Notes: a model not told the origin generated them from the letters alone. A DNA stretch of 38,284 nt from Branchiostoma floridae (GCF_000003815.2 NW_023365721.1:1-38284), one strand, 5' to 3'; counted from the first letter of the stretch, positions 1 to 9,559 are shown. Made by a program: numbers and translations.

Positions 1-271
1 CCTAACTTTGGACAGTGGGCAGGGTAGGTCAACAAGTGTGCAAAGTTGTCCTAAGTTGTGCAAAGTTACGTGACGTCATCTAACTTTGGACAGTGGGCAG
101 GGTAGGTCAACAAGTGTGCAAAGTTGTCCTAAGTTGTGCAAAGTTACGTGACGTCATCTAACTTTGGACAGTGGGCAGGGTAGGTCAACAAGTGTGCAAA
201 GTTGTCCTAAGTTGTGCAAAGTTACGTGACGTCATCTAACTTCGTACAGTAGGCAGGGTAGGTCAACAAGT
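1..271. repeat. 78-bp subterminal tandem repeat with CRE palindromes (copy A)
   Basis: Units of exactly 78 bp start at 2, 80, 158 and 236. Each complete unit contains TGACGTCA (71, 149, 227) together with variants of an 'aagttgtccta/aactttggac' motif. The array is the reverse complement of the one at 8788-9310. Confidence 0.9.
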
Positions 272-721
272 TAATTAATACATAGTAAAAACTTATATAT
301 GTGTAAATAAGATACACACCACTCACGCATATAAACAAATGAAATATAGATGCACATTAATCAGCACAAAATCAATGTTCATGCAATGTAAAAAAAATTC
401 ATTTATTTCAATTTTTTGTCTTTTATTTCTCCTCTTAACGTCCGTTTTAACAATGCACACAAAATAATTTAAGTTCACTCTTAATATTATATTTCCCTTT
501 TTTTACGTCACTTCTAAATACAAGTACCTGAAAACATCTCCCCTATCTACTTATAAACTACATGTATTGCAGTCATCTTTCACTACTTTTATAATAAGAA
601 GTAGTAGTTGTTATTTTATTCCTTGTAATTTAACAATTAATTGAAGTACTTCCACCATTTAGTACAGAAGTATGCCATTTTCTGCCAGCACGGTCACACC
701 CCTTTTACATAGAAAGACTGT

Positions 722-865
722 TTAAATTGATCTCCTTTTATTGGTTGTCAGAGCAAAGTCGTTGTCATCGTCTGCATCACATAGTGGAGACAGCAGCGTT
801 GAAGCGGCGCACAGCTTCCTTTTCTCTCCCCCGATCACATCGTTTGCCTCAATGGACTTATTCAT
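722..865 (-). CDS. Candidate small exon in the A-specific segment (uncertain)
   Basis: An open frame of 47 codons begins with ATG at 865 (minus strand) and ends in TAA at 722. The peptide has an acidic stretch (DADDDND) followed by a basic tail (NKRRSI). An acceptor-like 'aacacag' lies just upstream, so it could be a terminal exon instead of a complete gene. It sits in the only part of copy A that lacks a match in copy B, so it may be a captured host fragment. I do not recognise a family; composition alone makes it look coding. Confidence 0.25.
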   Translation of the reverse strand: MNKSIEANDVIGGEKRKLCAASTLLSPLCDADDDNDFALTTNKRRSI

Positions 866-1497
866 GTCTTCTTCTGCTTCGCTGTGTTTTGATTAAAAAG
901 AAATTGTCACTCACTAATGCCAACGTTAATTGTTGTCGTCGCTATTTATCGTTTCACGATTCATTTAATCATCTCATCAATGCTATCTTTTCGAAGACAA
1001 CGCTAACACTAAACTAAACAAAGCAATAGCAAATAATAAAATCAGGTAAACAACATTAAGTAGCTGGTCATTTTAACTACTTTATATTAAGAATAGCGTA
1101 TAATGAATAATCCTTATGGAAACAGATATCGACGCAAAAATGATCAACATCATCGCAATTCTGTATACATTAAAAAATCAATTTTCCGCTTACCTATCAT
1201 CATTGATGTTAGCTAATAGATGTTTAGAAAGAATAGAACAAATGAAATAAAAGCAGCCGTGGCGCAATACAAAGACTGAAAAACGACACCATTCTACGAA
1301 CGCATTCTGGGTTCGAATTTCAAAAAAACACCCGAGCAAATGACGTAAATGTCTGTTGGTGACGTTAAGCAAAAGAATGTTCGACAAGGTATGGTTCTAG
1401 AAATGACGGTTGTAAATTTTGAACATATAACGTTATATCTACATTGAATCAAACGTTTGATTTAAAACAATAAAAAGGTGTTAAGGAGTAAATCTAC

Positions 1498-1660
1498 CTG
1501 TTGGCAGACAGATGGCTGTCCACAGAAAAACATTTTCCCTCCATTTGGTGTCAGGTGGAGAGACTTGTGCATGGCTTACAGCAAAAGCCGCGACCGTGAT
1601 AAGGCTATATAAAACAGCCACCGTTAGCACGCACAAAACAGATGCAACAGCACAACATCC
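1498..1660 (-). CDS. Element-borne gene, exon 2 (copy A): hydrophobic segment leading into P-loop
   Basis: On the minus strand this 163-bp segment is bounded by a strong acceptor (ttcttcacag) and a donor (CAACAG|gtagat). Entered in phase 0 from the exon at 1822-1914 it is open throughout: 54 codons plus one base. It encodes a long hydrophobic stretch of about 28 residues, then PPDTKW and a segment ending LWTAICLPTG. The last base completes a glycine with the exon found in copy B at 8279, giving PTGAGKST, a nucleotide-binding P-loop. The order hydrophobic helix, W-rich turn, LPTGxGKS resembles the start of DUF3987-type P-loop ATPases from my memory of that family; this is inference. Copy B's version lies in the N gap at 7713-7992. 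Confidence 0.5.
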
Positions 1661-1821
1661 CTGTGAAGAATAAGAACAATCTTAATAAAGATAAGTAATC
1701 TGCATTCTGATAAAAAAAATCTGTTGTTTTGTAAGATGTAACTTTCTAAAGAATATAAGATTTATGAATCAAAAGTAGGAACTCAAAAGATATCAAGGTG
1801 CGATTAATACGACTAACCCAC

Positions 1822-1914
1822 CTGAACAAGTTCTTCCGGAAAATCCTTCCAGTCAAACTCGACTCTCCAGGACGAATGGAGATCTGTAGCCTTCAAAGAT
1901 TTACTGCACGACAT
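1822..1914 (-). CDS. Element-borne gene, exon 1 (copy A)
   Basis: Minus-strand ATG at 1914 opens 31 codons ending at a donor CAG|gtgggt, phase 0. The peptide starts MSCSKSLKATDLHSSW and ends PEELVQ. Copy B at 7544-7636 has the same exon with two amino-acid differences seen (K for R, A for V) and no stops, so the frame has been kept in both copies. Function is not recognisable from this exon alone. Confidence 0.5.
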
Positions 1915-2262
1915 GATATGATATAATATTGTCCGTAATTCCCCCGTTAAAAAAGTCTATTTCGTCAAAGACACGGACTAAAAAGTAGCCGTGGCGACTT
2001 CATCGCCACACAGTTTCAAACTGTTATACTGAAAAACGACACCGTTCGAAGAACGCATTCCGGTTTCGAATTACGAAAACACCTGAGTTAGTGACGTAAA
2101 CGTCAGATTGTGACGTCTAAGAAGATGAGAACATTAGAAAAAAGGTTCTAGAAATGACAGTTGAGACATTTGAACGTAACACAGAAAACTTGTAGACGCG
2201 TAGTGTAGTATATGTATCGCCAAAGTCATGCTAGGCGACATCTTCCTAGGAATACGCGACCT

Positions 2263-2460
2263 GATCAGTACACCCGGCTGACTGTCCAAAGTTTAGATGA
2301 CGTCATGGTTAGCGTGACGTCATAACTTCGGACAAGTTCGTACAACTCCGTACACCACCCGGCTGACTGTCCAAAGTTTAGATGACGTCATAACTTCGGA
2401 CAAGTTCGTACAACTTTGGACAACTTTGGACAACTTCAGACATCTAACTTAACTTAGGAC
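2263..2460. repeat. Inner subterminal repeats with CRE palindromes (copy A)
   Basis: This is a shortened version of the 85-bp array at 6841-7190 of copy B, in reverse orientation. TGACGTCA occurs at 2298, 2315 and 2383, flanked by repeats of 'actgtccaaagtttagatg' and 'cttcggacaagttcgtac'. Confidence 0.85.
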
Positions 2461-2497
2461 AACTTCGTGCATTTCACCCTGATACTGGACATGGGTG

Positions 2498-3648
2498 ACA
2501 ACTTGATCGAGGCAACAGAAGAAATCGCTCTCTCTACACTACCTAAGAAAAAGAAATCTAAATCTCCACCGTTGAGTTCTCACACTCTTGTCAACGATGC
2601 ACGAAAAGAAGTGATTACAGCCAAGTGTATGAGAATAGAGCCACCAGAACCAGCTACAAAAATCTTAGAAAAGCCCAGAGACACTTGGATGAAGCATATG
2701 CAAGTGCTGAAGCGGAATTCACCCGAGGAAAAATTGTTAGCATTGCCCATCTTCATGTCACGAAACAACACGATGCTGCCTGGAGAACTATCAACGAACT
2801 AACCGGCCGGAAATCCAAACCAACCGTCAAGTTAAAAGGGGGATCTCCAGACGAGAGAAAAGAGAACTGGTTAACACACTTTAAGTCCCTTCTAGGCTCA
2901 GCTACAAGAACTCCTTCTGACCGACAACTCAAGATGGAACCTGTAGTGGAACAAGAACTAGGCATCTCAACAGATCTTTTTACCTTAAGTGAACTTGAAA
3001 TAGTTCTGAAATCGCTACCTGCTAATACGTCTCCTGGACTGGATAACATACCGGCCATTATCTGGAAAGACCCTGCTTTTCATGACCTTTTGTTACACTT
3101 GTGCAACCAAACTTTTATGTCACACAGACCTCCATCATCCTGGCTCAAAGGAGGGATTGTGCCAATACCTATAAAAGGTGATTTAACATCTACCTCTAAC
3201 TATAGAGGAATTACTCTCACTCCCATTGCTGCAAAGGTTTATAACAAACTTTTACTTAACCGTCTTAATCCTGTAATTGATCCTATCCTTAGGAGGAATC
3301 AAAATGGGTTTAGAAAGGGAAGGTCAACTATTTCTCAGATACTCGCAATACGTCGTATTATTGAAGAGATGAAGAGATGTAATAAGGAATTTGTGTTACT
3401 GTTCGTGGATTTCCGTAAAGCATTCGATAGTATTGACAGAGATGTAATGTTTGATATTTTAGCACAGTATGGTATTCCACAATGTTTCATAGATGCTATT
3501 AGGGCTTTGTATAGAAATACAACAGCCTCTGTGATTACTTCTGATGGTGAGACTAGTTCATTTGAGATAGTTACTGGAGTTCTCCAGGGTGATACTTTAG
3601 CACCATACTTATTCATTATTGTACTTGATTATGTTCTAAGATTGTCAC
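2498..3648 (+). pseudogene. RTE-like non-LTR retrotransposon, linker and reverse transcriptase fragment
   Basis: Translation shows a lysine-rich linker (LPKKKKSKSPP near 2545-2575), an alpha-helical region, then reverse transcriptase motifs: a KGDLTSTSNYRGITL-type block near 3175, NGFRKGRST near 3302, the catalytic FVDFRKAFDS block with its first aspartate near 3408, and VLQGD near 3580. The reading frame changes near 2610-2625, so the coding sequence is frameshifted. The YxDD catalytic box is absent because the similarity stops at the N at 3649. The combination of motifs fits RTE-type endonuclease/reverse transcriptases of marine invertebrates. The 5' side is interrupted by element A, and the remainder of its upstream coding sequence is expected beyond the window's left edge. 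Confidence 0.85.
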
Positions 3649-3649
3649 N
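3649..3649. other. Single ambiguous base at a junction of two unrelated LINE fragments
   Basis: A lone N separates the RTE-like reverse transcriptase from the C-terminal part of a different LINE. The RT domain stops abruptly before its catalytic box here, which suggests an assembly join or a rearrangement breakpoint. Confidence 0.7.
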
Positions 3650-4303
3650 CAGATATGCACCGTGCAGTCTTTGTACAAAGCTGCCATTTTAGCTCGTTCT
3701 CATACCCCTTCCGCTTGTTTTTTAGAGCGGGGTGTTGATTGGTCGCTTGTTTTTTCAACGGTGCATAACACTCTCCTTGAGAATAACCTAAAGGAGCTTT
3801 CCTGGAAGGTCGCACATGGGGCTCTCAAAACCAACTACTTGACTTGTTCGATTTGGCACAGAACTCCTTCCCCTCTTTGTCCGAGGAGAAACTGTAGAGC
3901 TACGGAGACCGTTACCCATGCCATCTGGTCTTGTGGCGAGGTGCTCCTGACCTGGACTTGGGTCGAAGGATTCATTAGGCGATGGGTGGTCTCTAGTTTT
4001 CGTGTTTCTCGCGCGGTCGCTCTCTATGGTGTTATGTCGTCTACCCTGAAGAAGTGTAAGAGAGATGTCTGCACCTACATTTTGGCCGTCGCTCGGTCTA
4101 AGATTTGGTGGTCCAGGTGTCAGGCTCTCTTTGACAATAATTTCGTATTTCACATTGAGCTGGTGTCTCTAATCAAGGAGGCTCTTAGGTTTAAACTCAA
4201 GATGGAGTTTGTTCGACTTGGTTCTGAAAGTTTCTTGGCTGAGTGGTGCCAATCTGTTAGATGGGCAAGTGTGCGGACGGGAGTTTTGGTTCTACGTTTT
4301 TAG
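3650..4303 (+). pseudogene. LINE ORF2 C-terminal fragment with zf-RVT zinc-binding domain
   Basis: The open frame runs from 3650 to a stop at 4303. It contains LSWKVAHGALKTN followed by LCPRRNC, then ETVTHAIWSC: the spaced Cys-Cys-His-Cys set that is typical of the zinc-binding domain behind LINE reverse transcriptases of L1/Tx1-like type. A helical, basic tail follows. The N-terminal endonuclease and reverse transcriptase are missing, so this is a remnant. It does not belong to the RTE-like fragment upstream, whose C-terminal domain would be different. Confidence 0.75.
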
Positions 4304-5454
4304 AAGTCCTTGTCGTAGTAGTCTTTGTTTGGTGCTACAGTCTGTCTTTGCTATTGGTGGATTGTCTGTTAGATGTTCAGTGTGTGTGCTCAGTCCTTCA
4401 CTATGGTGTTCCCCTTCTACTCTCTAGTCCTCTTTATAATTTCCAGTTTGCTTTGATGTGTCGTTTCTTGGCAGAAGGTTGGGCGGGTGCAAGTCTGCCT
4501 CGGGTGGAATGGCACATCATTTTTCTTTGTTTCCATTCATGAGTTGTTTCTTCTTATATTATGATGGTTTTCAGTTTGGTCTCTGTCTGTATTACTAAAA
4601 CTGTTTGTATACCCAAAATAACAAAGGGCCTTTGGAAGGGGCTTTGGAAGGGCTGGGTTAACAGGTCCGTCCAACCATGGAAGAAAGCTGGCGTAAAGCC
4701 TTGCCTGGCGGCAAGGCAAAAAACTGAAGGCTGTGCGGACATAGCAATGAGATGTTACTCACCTGTGTTTCAGATACTTAAATACAACGTTACGTAAATT
4801 CCATCTAAAAGCATCTGCGTAGTCTGATACCACTACGGCTTACTGGTGTGTCAACATTCGGACAGTTCCCACGAACCCAGTAATAACACAAAACGCAACG
4901 CATACTTATGCTAGGGTCACATTTCAAATTCCGGGGCCCAGTCAGACAGCTTTGGGGAACGAAAAGTATTATATGATTCAAAAGAGAACAAAAACACAAC
5001 TCGTACCAAAATCTTTTCAAGAGCTCAATGCATATACATTAAAATACACTTTACTTTTTCCTTTCCGCAAACAGCCCGACCGGGTCCTGGTTGGGAAATA
5101 CTGACCCCAGCATTTAGCGGGTATCTCACCGGGCTGCAGTAGGATGGCGGATCGCTGCGTTCTAAATTTGATTTGTGTTTCCCTTGATTTTGTAGTTGGG
5201 ATATTATTTAAAACGTACAAGTATGACTAGAAAGAGAAAAAAACACAAAGCGTAAAAAGATTAGATTTCTACCAATGAATTTCGTTGAGCGCTTGGTCAA
5301 TAGCCGCAGCTTTAGTGAGATACACGCTTTCGTCGAGTAAAACAGTAAGAACAGTTTTGCGATACTGGCCAGAAATGAACATAGTGTGCGCTTTTGTTAA
5401 TTCCAATTGTGGATTTAATGTTTCTGTAGCCTGTTATTCTTTCTGTCAGCTTAG
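4304..5454. other. No gene seen; probable LINE 3' tail then anonymous sequence
   Basis: The first 250 bp are T/G-rich and probably the 3' untranslated part of the preceding LINE. I see no convincing coding exon, RNA gene or tandem repeat in the rest. Confidence 0.5.
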
Positions 5455-5690
5455 GGCGCGGTCACATAGGTCGTGCGATCGTCGTAATCTCCAAGCAGAT
5501 CCTACAATGGCATAAAAGATAGTACCAAACTGGCCAAGGACTCGTGAGTGTAGTCAGCCAAGAGGTGTACATGTGCCATGTAGCGAAACACACTCCTAAG
5601 CCGGCTTCACTCCTCTGCCAGCTTTTGATACCATCTTATGCTACCGTAGGATTTGCTTGGAGATTACGATCGTCGTACGATCGCTATTTT
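5455..5690. mobile_element. Hairpin MITE
   Basis: Arms of about 55 bp at 5472-5526 and 5627-5683 are imperfect inverted repeats: 'cgatcgtcgtaatctccaag' on the left matches the complement of 'cttggagattacgatcgtcg' on the right, and the pairing continues inward through the 'atcctac' and 'gcataa' blocks. The ~100-bp loop has no coding potential. This is the structure of a small non-autonomous DNA transposon. Confidence 0.7.
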
Positions 5691-6791
5691 CGGGCATTTT
5701 GGAGGACAAAAATGTACGTCTCCTGCAAAGTTCAACTGCCTTGGTACAGCCAGGATCCAATGTGTTTATCAACTTCAGAAAAATAGCCTAATGGTAAATT
5801 AACCGCTACCGCTCGCGTGAAACTACCACCGGGTGCCAAAGTTTAGACGGGCGGTGTAGAGCCCCTTTTGCCCCGAAGAGAGTCCGGCCAAGCTACGGTG
5901 GCTAACGTTCAATTATATACCAATACACTATACCAATGGGAGCCCTTCGGTACTTCTACTGTCTTGTGATGCCCGCCCTCCCAGTTAAGCCGGGGCTATT
6001 TTTAATCCAGAATTGTGCGAGTAATTAGAAATGCCTGCTCTGAGCTAGTTAGTCTTACTTGTTTTTCCCAGTTCCAAGAAAAATTTACTTACCTCCCTTC
6101 TTTTATTGAGCCCAAGAAGCAGTAGCCAGTTGAAGAAACAGGAATATCAGCCAGTTCAGAAATTCAGACAAGCGTGTCTATACAGTTGTCCTGAAACAAA
6201 AATGTGCAAGAAATCTTGGACTGTATCTGTTTTAACAGACAGGCCCGTCACTGGCGCATGCGCGGTAGGCCTCACTACTAGAGAGACCTACGTAACTCAC
6301 CTAGTTCAATATGCATTGTAGATTAGTTCAGCAAGACTATATAAAACAGCTTTCCTCCTTTCAGATTTGTTGTCTTAGAATAATGGGGGGGGGGGATTTG
6401 TAATTTGATTTGTAGGGAGTGAAGATTATATGTTGTTTTAGTGCTATTTATGTGAAAAAGTTCTGTTATTGTATTTTTTTTTCAGTTACTAAGAGCTAGA
6501 TTTACGTTGAAGTTAAATTGTTTGAGCGATGGGGCAGATTCCAAGACCTTGGTACAGAAGCAACGACTAGTAATCCACGACGGTACTACAGCGGTCGAAC
6601 TATTGATTGGCATATAGACCGAACAGTGTGATCCCAGCAATGATCAATTTTCTGAATGAACTGTAAAACTTTTAAATTTAATCTCTATTCACCAGACAAG
6701 ACAATTAGTTTCTTTACCAATGCTTGGATACAATGTAGTTTTAATACAATCAAACTTTATTTTAGAAAACGTAGCATATGTAACAATCTTA
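5691..6791. other. No gene seen; NRF-1-like palindrome and TATA-like element
   Basis: GCGCATGCGC, a perfect NRF-1-type palindrome, lies at 6254-6263, and TATATAAAA at 6338-6346 is followed by a pyrimidine-rich stretch and a G11 run near 6385. These could be a promoter relic, but no convincing first exon follows. The short open frames here look random. Confidence 0.3.
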
Positions 6792-6800
6792 CCAACGACT
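6792..6800 (+). other. Target site duplication, left (CCAACGACT)
   Basis: CCAACGACT abuts the left tip of element B and is repeated exactly at 9457-9465 after its right tip. The homology between copies A and B stops at this boundary (both share CACCCATGTCC and then diverge), which independently places the element edge at 6801. Confidence 0.75.
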
Positions 6801-6840
6801 CACCCATGTCCAGTATCAGGGTGAAATGCACGAAGTTGTC

Positions 6841-7190
6841 CTAAGTTAAGTTAGATGTCTGAAGTTGTCCAAAGTTGTACGAACTTGTCCGAAGTTATGA
6901 CGTCATCTAAACTTTGGACAGTCAGACGGGTGGTGTACGGAGTTGTACGAACTTGTCCGAAGTTATGACGTCATGCTAACCATGACGTCATCTAAACTTT
7001 GGACAGTCAGCCGGGTGGTGTAAGGAGTTGTACGAACTTGTCCGAAGTTATGACGTCACGCTAACCATGACGTCATCTAAACTTTGGACAGTCAGCCGGG
7101 TGGTGTACGGAGTTGTACGAACTTGTCCGAAGTTATGACGTCAAGCTAACCATGACGTCATCTAAACTTTGGACAGTCAGCCGGGTGTAC
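6841..7190. repeat. 85-bp inner subterminal array with paired CRE palindromes (copy B)
   Basis: TGACGTCA occurs at 6898, 6983, 7068 and 7153 (spacing 85) and again at 6966, 7051 and 7136 (spacing 85), so each full unit holds two. The intervening sequence repeats 'actttggacagtcagccggg' and 'gtacgaacttgtccgaagtt'. Confidence 0.9.
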
Positions 7191-7543
7191 TGATCAGGTC
7201 GCGTATTCCTAGGAAGATGTCGCCTAGCATGACTTTGGCGATACATATACTACACTACGCGTCTACAAGTTTTCTGTGTTACGTTCAAATGTCTCAACTG
7301 TCATTTCTAGAACCTTTCTTCTAATGTTCTCATCTTCTTAGACGTCACAATCTGACGTTTACGTCACTAACTCAGGTGTTTTCGTAATTCGAAACCGGAA
7401 TGCGTTCTTCGAACGGTGTCGTTTTTCAGTCTAACAGTTTGAAACCGTGTGGCGCTGAAGTCGCCACGGCTACTTTTTAGTCCGTGTCTTTGATGAAATA
7501 GACTTTCTTAACGGGGGATTTACGGACAATATTATATCATATC

Positions 7544-7636
7544 ATGTCGTGCAGTAAATCTTTGAAGGCTACAGATCTCCATTCGTCCTGGAAAGTCGAG
7601 TTTGACTGGAAGGATTTTCCGGAAGAACTTGCTCAG
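7544..7636 (+). CDS. Element-borne gene, exon 1 (copy B)
   Basis: ATG at 7544 opens 31 codons to a good donor, CAG|gtgggt, in phase 0. It encodes MSCSKSLKATDLHSSW followed by a tryptophan- and acid-rich segment ending PEELAQ. The same exon in copy A (1822-1914) differs by only a few residues. The next exon falls in the N gap here but can be read in copy A at 1498-1660. Product unknown; see the P-loop exon at 8279. Confidence 0.5.
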
Positions 7637-7712
7637 GTGGGTTATTCGTATTAATCGCACCTTGATATGTTTTGAGTTCTGACCTTTGATTCATAAATCT
7701 TATATTCTTTAG

Positions 7713-7992
7713 NNNNNNNNNNNNNNNNNNNNNNNNNNNNNNNNNNNNNNNNNNNNNNNNNNNNNNNNNNNNNNNNNNNNNNNNNNNNNNNNNNNNNNNN
7801 NNNNNNNNNNNNNNNNNNNNNNNNNNNNNNNNNNNNNNNNNNNNNNNNNNNNNNNNNNNNNNNNNNNNNNNNNNNNNNNNNNNNNNNNNNNNNNNNNNNN
7901 NNNNNNNNNNNNNNNNNNNNNNNNNNNNNNNNNNNNNNNNNNNNNNNNNNNNNNNNNNNNNNNNNNNNNNNNNNNNNNNNNNNNNNNNNNNN
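7713..7992. other. Assembly gap (280 N)
   Basis: The sequence resumes inside element B. By alignment with copy A the gap should hold the counterpart of about 1462-1745, including exon 2 of the element-borne gene. Confidence 0.95.
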
Positions 7993-8278
7993 AATCAAAC
8001 GTTTGATTCAATGTAGATATAACGTTATATGTTCAAAATTTACAACCGTCATTTCTAGAACCATACCTTGTCAAACATTCTTTTGCTTAACGTCACCAAC
8101 AGACATTTACGTCATTTGGTCAGGTGTTTTTTTTAATTCGAACCTGGAATGCGTTCGTAGAATGGTGTCGTTTTTCAATCTCTGTATTGCGCCACGGCTG
8201 CTTTTATTTCATTTGTTCTATTCTTTTTAAACATCTATTAGCGGGGATCAAAATGACATTTACCTGTTGTCTTGGCAG

Positions 8279-8427
8279 GCGCTGGGAAATCTACTATCTG
8301 TAAATGGATTCAAGAACTTGTGACTGATGTTTACACGAAGTTGCGGAAAGACCATACGGACAGTGGTAGTCCGTCTGCTGGGTTTACTTATGTACTAAAT
8401 GGTGGAAGTACTTCAATTAATTGTTAA
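8279..8427 (+). CDS. Element-borne gene, exon 3 (copy B): Walker A P-loop
   Basis: The acceptor 'ttgtcttggcag' precedes this exon. Entered with one base from the previous exon it reads GAGKSTICKWIQELV and continues to a TAA at 8425, 49 codons including the stop. With the exon 2 sequence of copy A the junction reads LPTGAGKST, a Walker A nucleotide-binding loop. No Walker B or other ATPase motifs follow, so the product (about 134 residues) would be a truncated P-loop protein or a captured gene fragment. The final ~15 codons run into element sequence shared with copy A, consistent with capture and premature termination. Copy A lacks this exon. Confidence 0.5.
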
Positions 8428-8787
8428 ATTACAAGGAATAAAATAACAACTACTACTTCTTATGATACAAAGTGGTGAAAGATGACTGCAATACATGTAG
8501 TTTATGAATAGATAGGGGAGATGTTTTCAGGTACTTGTATTTAGAAGTGACGTAAAAAAAGGGAAATATAATATTAAGAGTGAACTTAAATCATTTTGTG
8601 TGCATTGTTAAAACGAACGTTAAGAGGAGAAACAAAAGACAAAAAAAGTGAAATAAATGAAATTTTTTACAATGCATGAACATTGATTTTGTGCTGATTA
8701 ATGTGCATCTATATTTTATTTGTTTATATGCGTGAGTGGTGTGTATCTTATTTACACATATATAAGTTTTTACTATGTATTAATTAA

Positions 8788-9310
8788 CTTTGGACAAATT
8801 CGTACACATGCCGCCCTACCCTGCCCACTGTCCAGAGTTAGATGACGTCACGTGACTTTACACAAGTTAGGACAACTTCGCACACTTGTTGACCTACCCT
8901 GCCCACTGTCCAAAGTTAGATGACGTCACGTAACTTTGCACAACTTAGGACAACTTCGCACACATGTCGCCCTACCCTGCCTACTGTCCAAAGTTAGATG
9001 ACGTCACGTAACTTTGTACAACTTAGGACAACTTTGCACACTTGTTGACCTACCCTGCCCACTGTCCAAAGTTAGATGACGTCACGTAACTTTGCACAAC
9101 TTAGGACAACTTTGCACACTTGTTGACCTACCCTGCCCACTGTCCGAAGTTAGATGACGTCACGTAACTTTGCACAACTTCGGACAACTTCGCACACATG
9201 CCGCCCTACCCTGCCTACTGTACGAAGTTAGATGACGTCACGTAACTTTGCACAACTTCGGACAACTTCGTACACTTGACACCCTACCCTGCCTACTGTA
9301 CGAAGTTAGA
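8788..9310. repeat. 78-bp subterminal array with CRE palindromes (copy B)
   Basis: TGACGTCA occurs at 8843, 8921, 8999, 9077, 9155 and 9233, exactly every 78 bp, with a further copy at 9333 beyond the array. Each unit also has 'ccctgcccactgtcc' and 'aacttaggacaactt' type segments. Several units extend the palindrome to TGACGTCACGTAA or TGACGTCACGTGA. Confidence 0.95.
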
Positions 9311-9456
9311 TTACGTCATCCAATAAATGTTTTGACGTCATCTGTGACTCCCGATATAGCATCAAAGCCAGTGGGAAACGGTTGTAACTTAGTACAACTT
9401 CGTACAACTTCGTACACCCTAACTTCGTGCACTTCACCCTGATACTGGACATAGCT

Positions 9457-9465
9457 CCAACGACT
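9457..9465 (+). other. Target site duplication, right (CCAACGACT)
   Basis: Exact copy of 6792-6800 following the right tip of element B. Confidence 0.75.
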
Positions 9466-9559
9466 TGATGGACGTTGAGAGTATGTATATCTGCACTTTT
9501 AAGTAAACACGCCTAATAATTCGCAAATTGGTTGTTAGAGGAAGAGATAAACCAGTCTA

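Larger units (their letters stand above)
1..2497 (-). mobile_element. DNA transposon-like element, copy A (truncated by window edge)
   Basis: This is a reverse-complement copy of the element at 6801-9456. Its inner end at 2461-2497 is the same terminal sequence (TGGACATGGGTG at the tip) that begins copy B in inverse orientation. Matching blocks, read in opposite directions, include the 78-bp subterminal repeats, the AT-rich block at 272-672, the region 1206-1460 and the exon-bearing region 1740-2270. The stretch 673-1205 has no counterpart in B, which carries a different 145-bp segment there, so one copy has a replacement or indel. The outer end lies beyond base 1. Because the tip abuts reverse transcriptase-like sequence at 2498, A seems to have inserted into an older RTE-like retroelement. 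Confidence 0.8.
6801..9456 (+). mobile_element. DNA transposon-like element, copy B (complete ends, internal gap)
   Basis: The element is 2656 bp as assembled, with a 280-bp N gap. Terminal inverted repeats of about 30 bp run from ATGTCCAGTATCAGGGTGAA at 6806 and, in complement, to 9452; the outermost few bases differ (CACCC on the left, AGCT on the right). It is flanked by the 9-bp direct repeat CCAACGACT. Internally it has an 85-bp array, a gene of at least three exons, an AT-rich block and a 78-bp array. No recognisable transposase is seen, so it is probably non-autonomous. A 9-bp duplication would fit Mutator-like or Merlin-like elements, but the superfamily is not proved. Confidence 0.8.

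Noticed and set aside
5060-5150. Possible 5S rRNA-derived sequence (GACCGGGTCCTGGTTGGGAA)
   Set aside because: Only short blocks resemble the 3' half of 5S rRNA, and the order and spacing do not fit a gene.
6254-6380. Promoter and first exon of a gene (NRF-1 palindrome and TATA box)
   Set aside because: No credible coding exon or splice donor follows before element B.
1-9456. One giant 9.4-kb fold-back transposon
   Set aside because: The 9-bp target duplication flanks copy B alone, and copy A's inner tip abuts LINE coding sequence, so two separate insertions in opposite orientation explain the data better.
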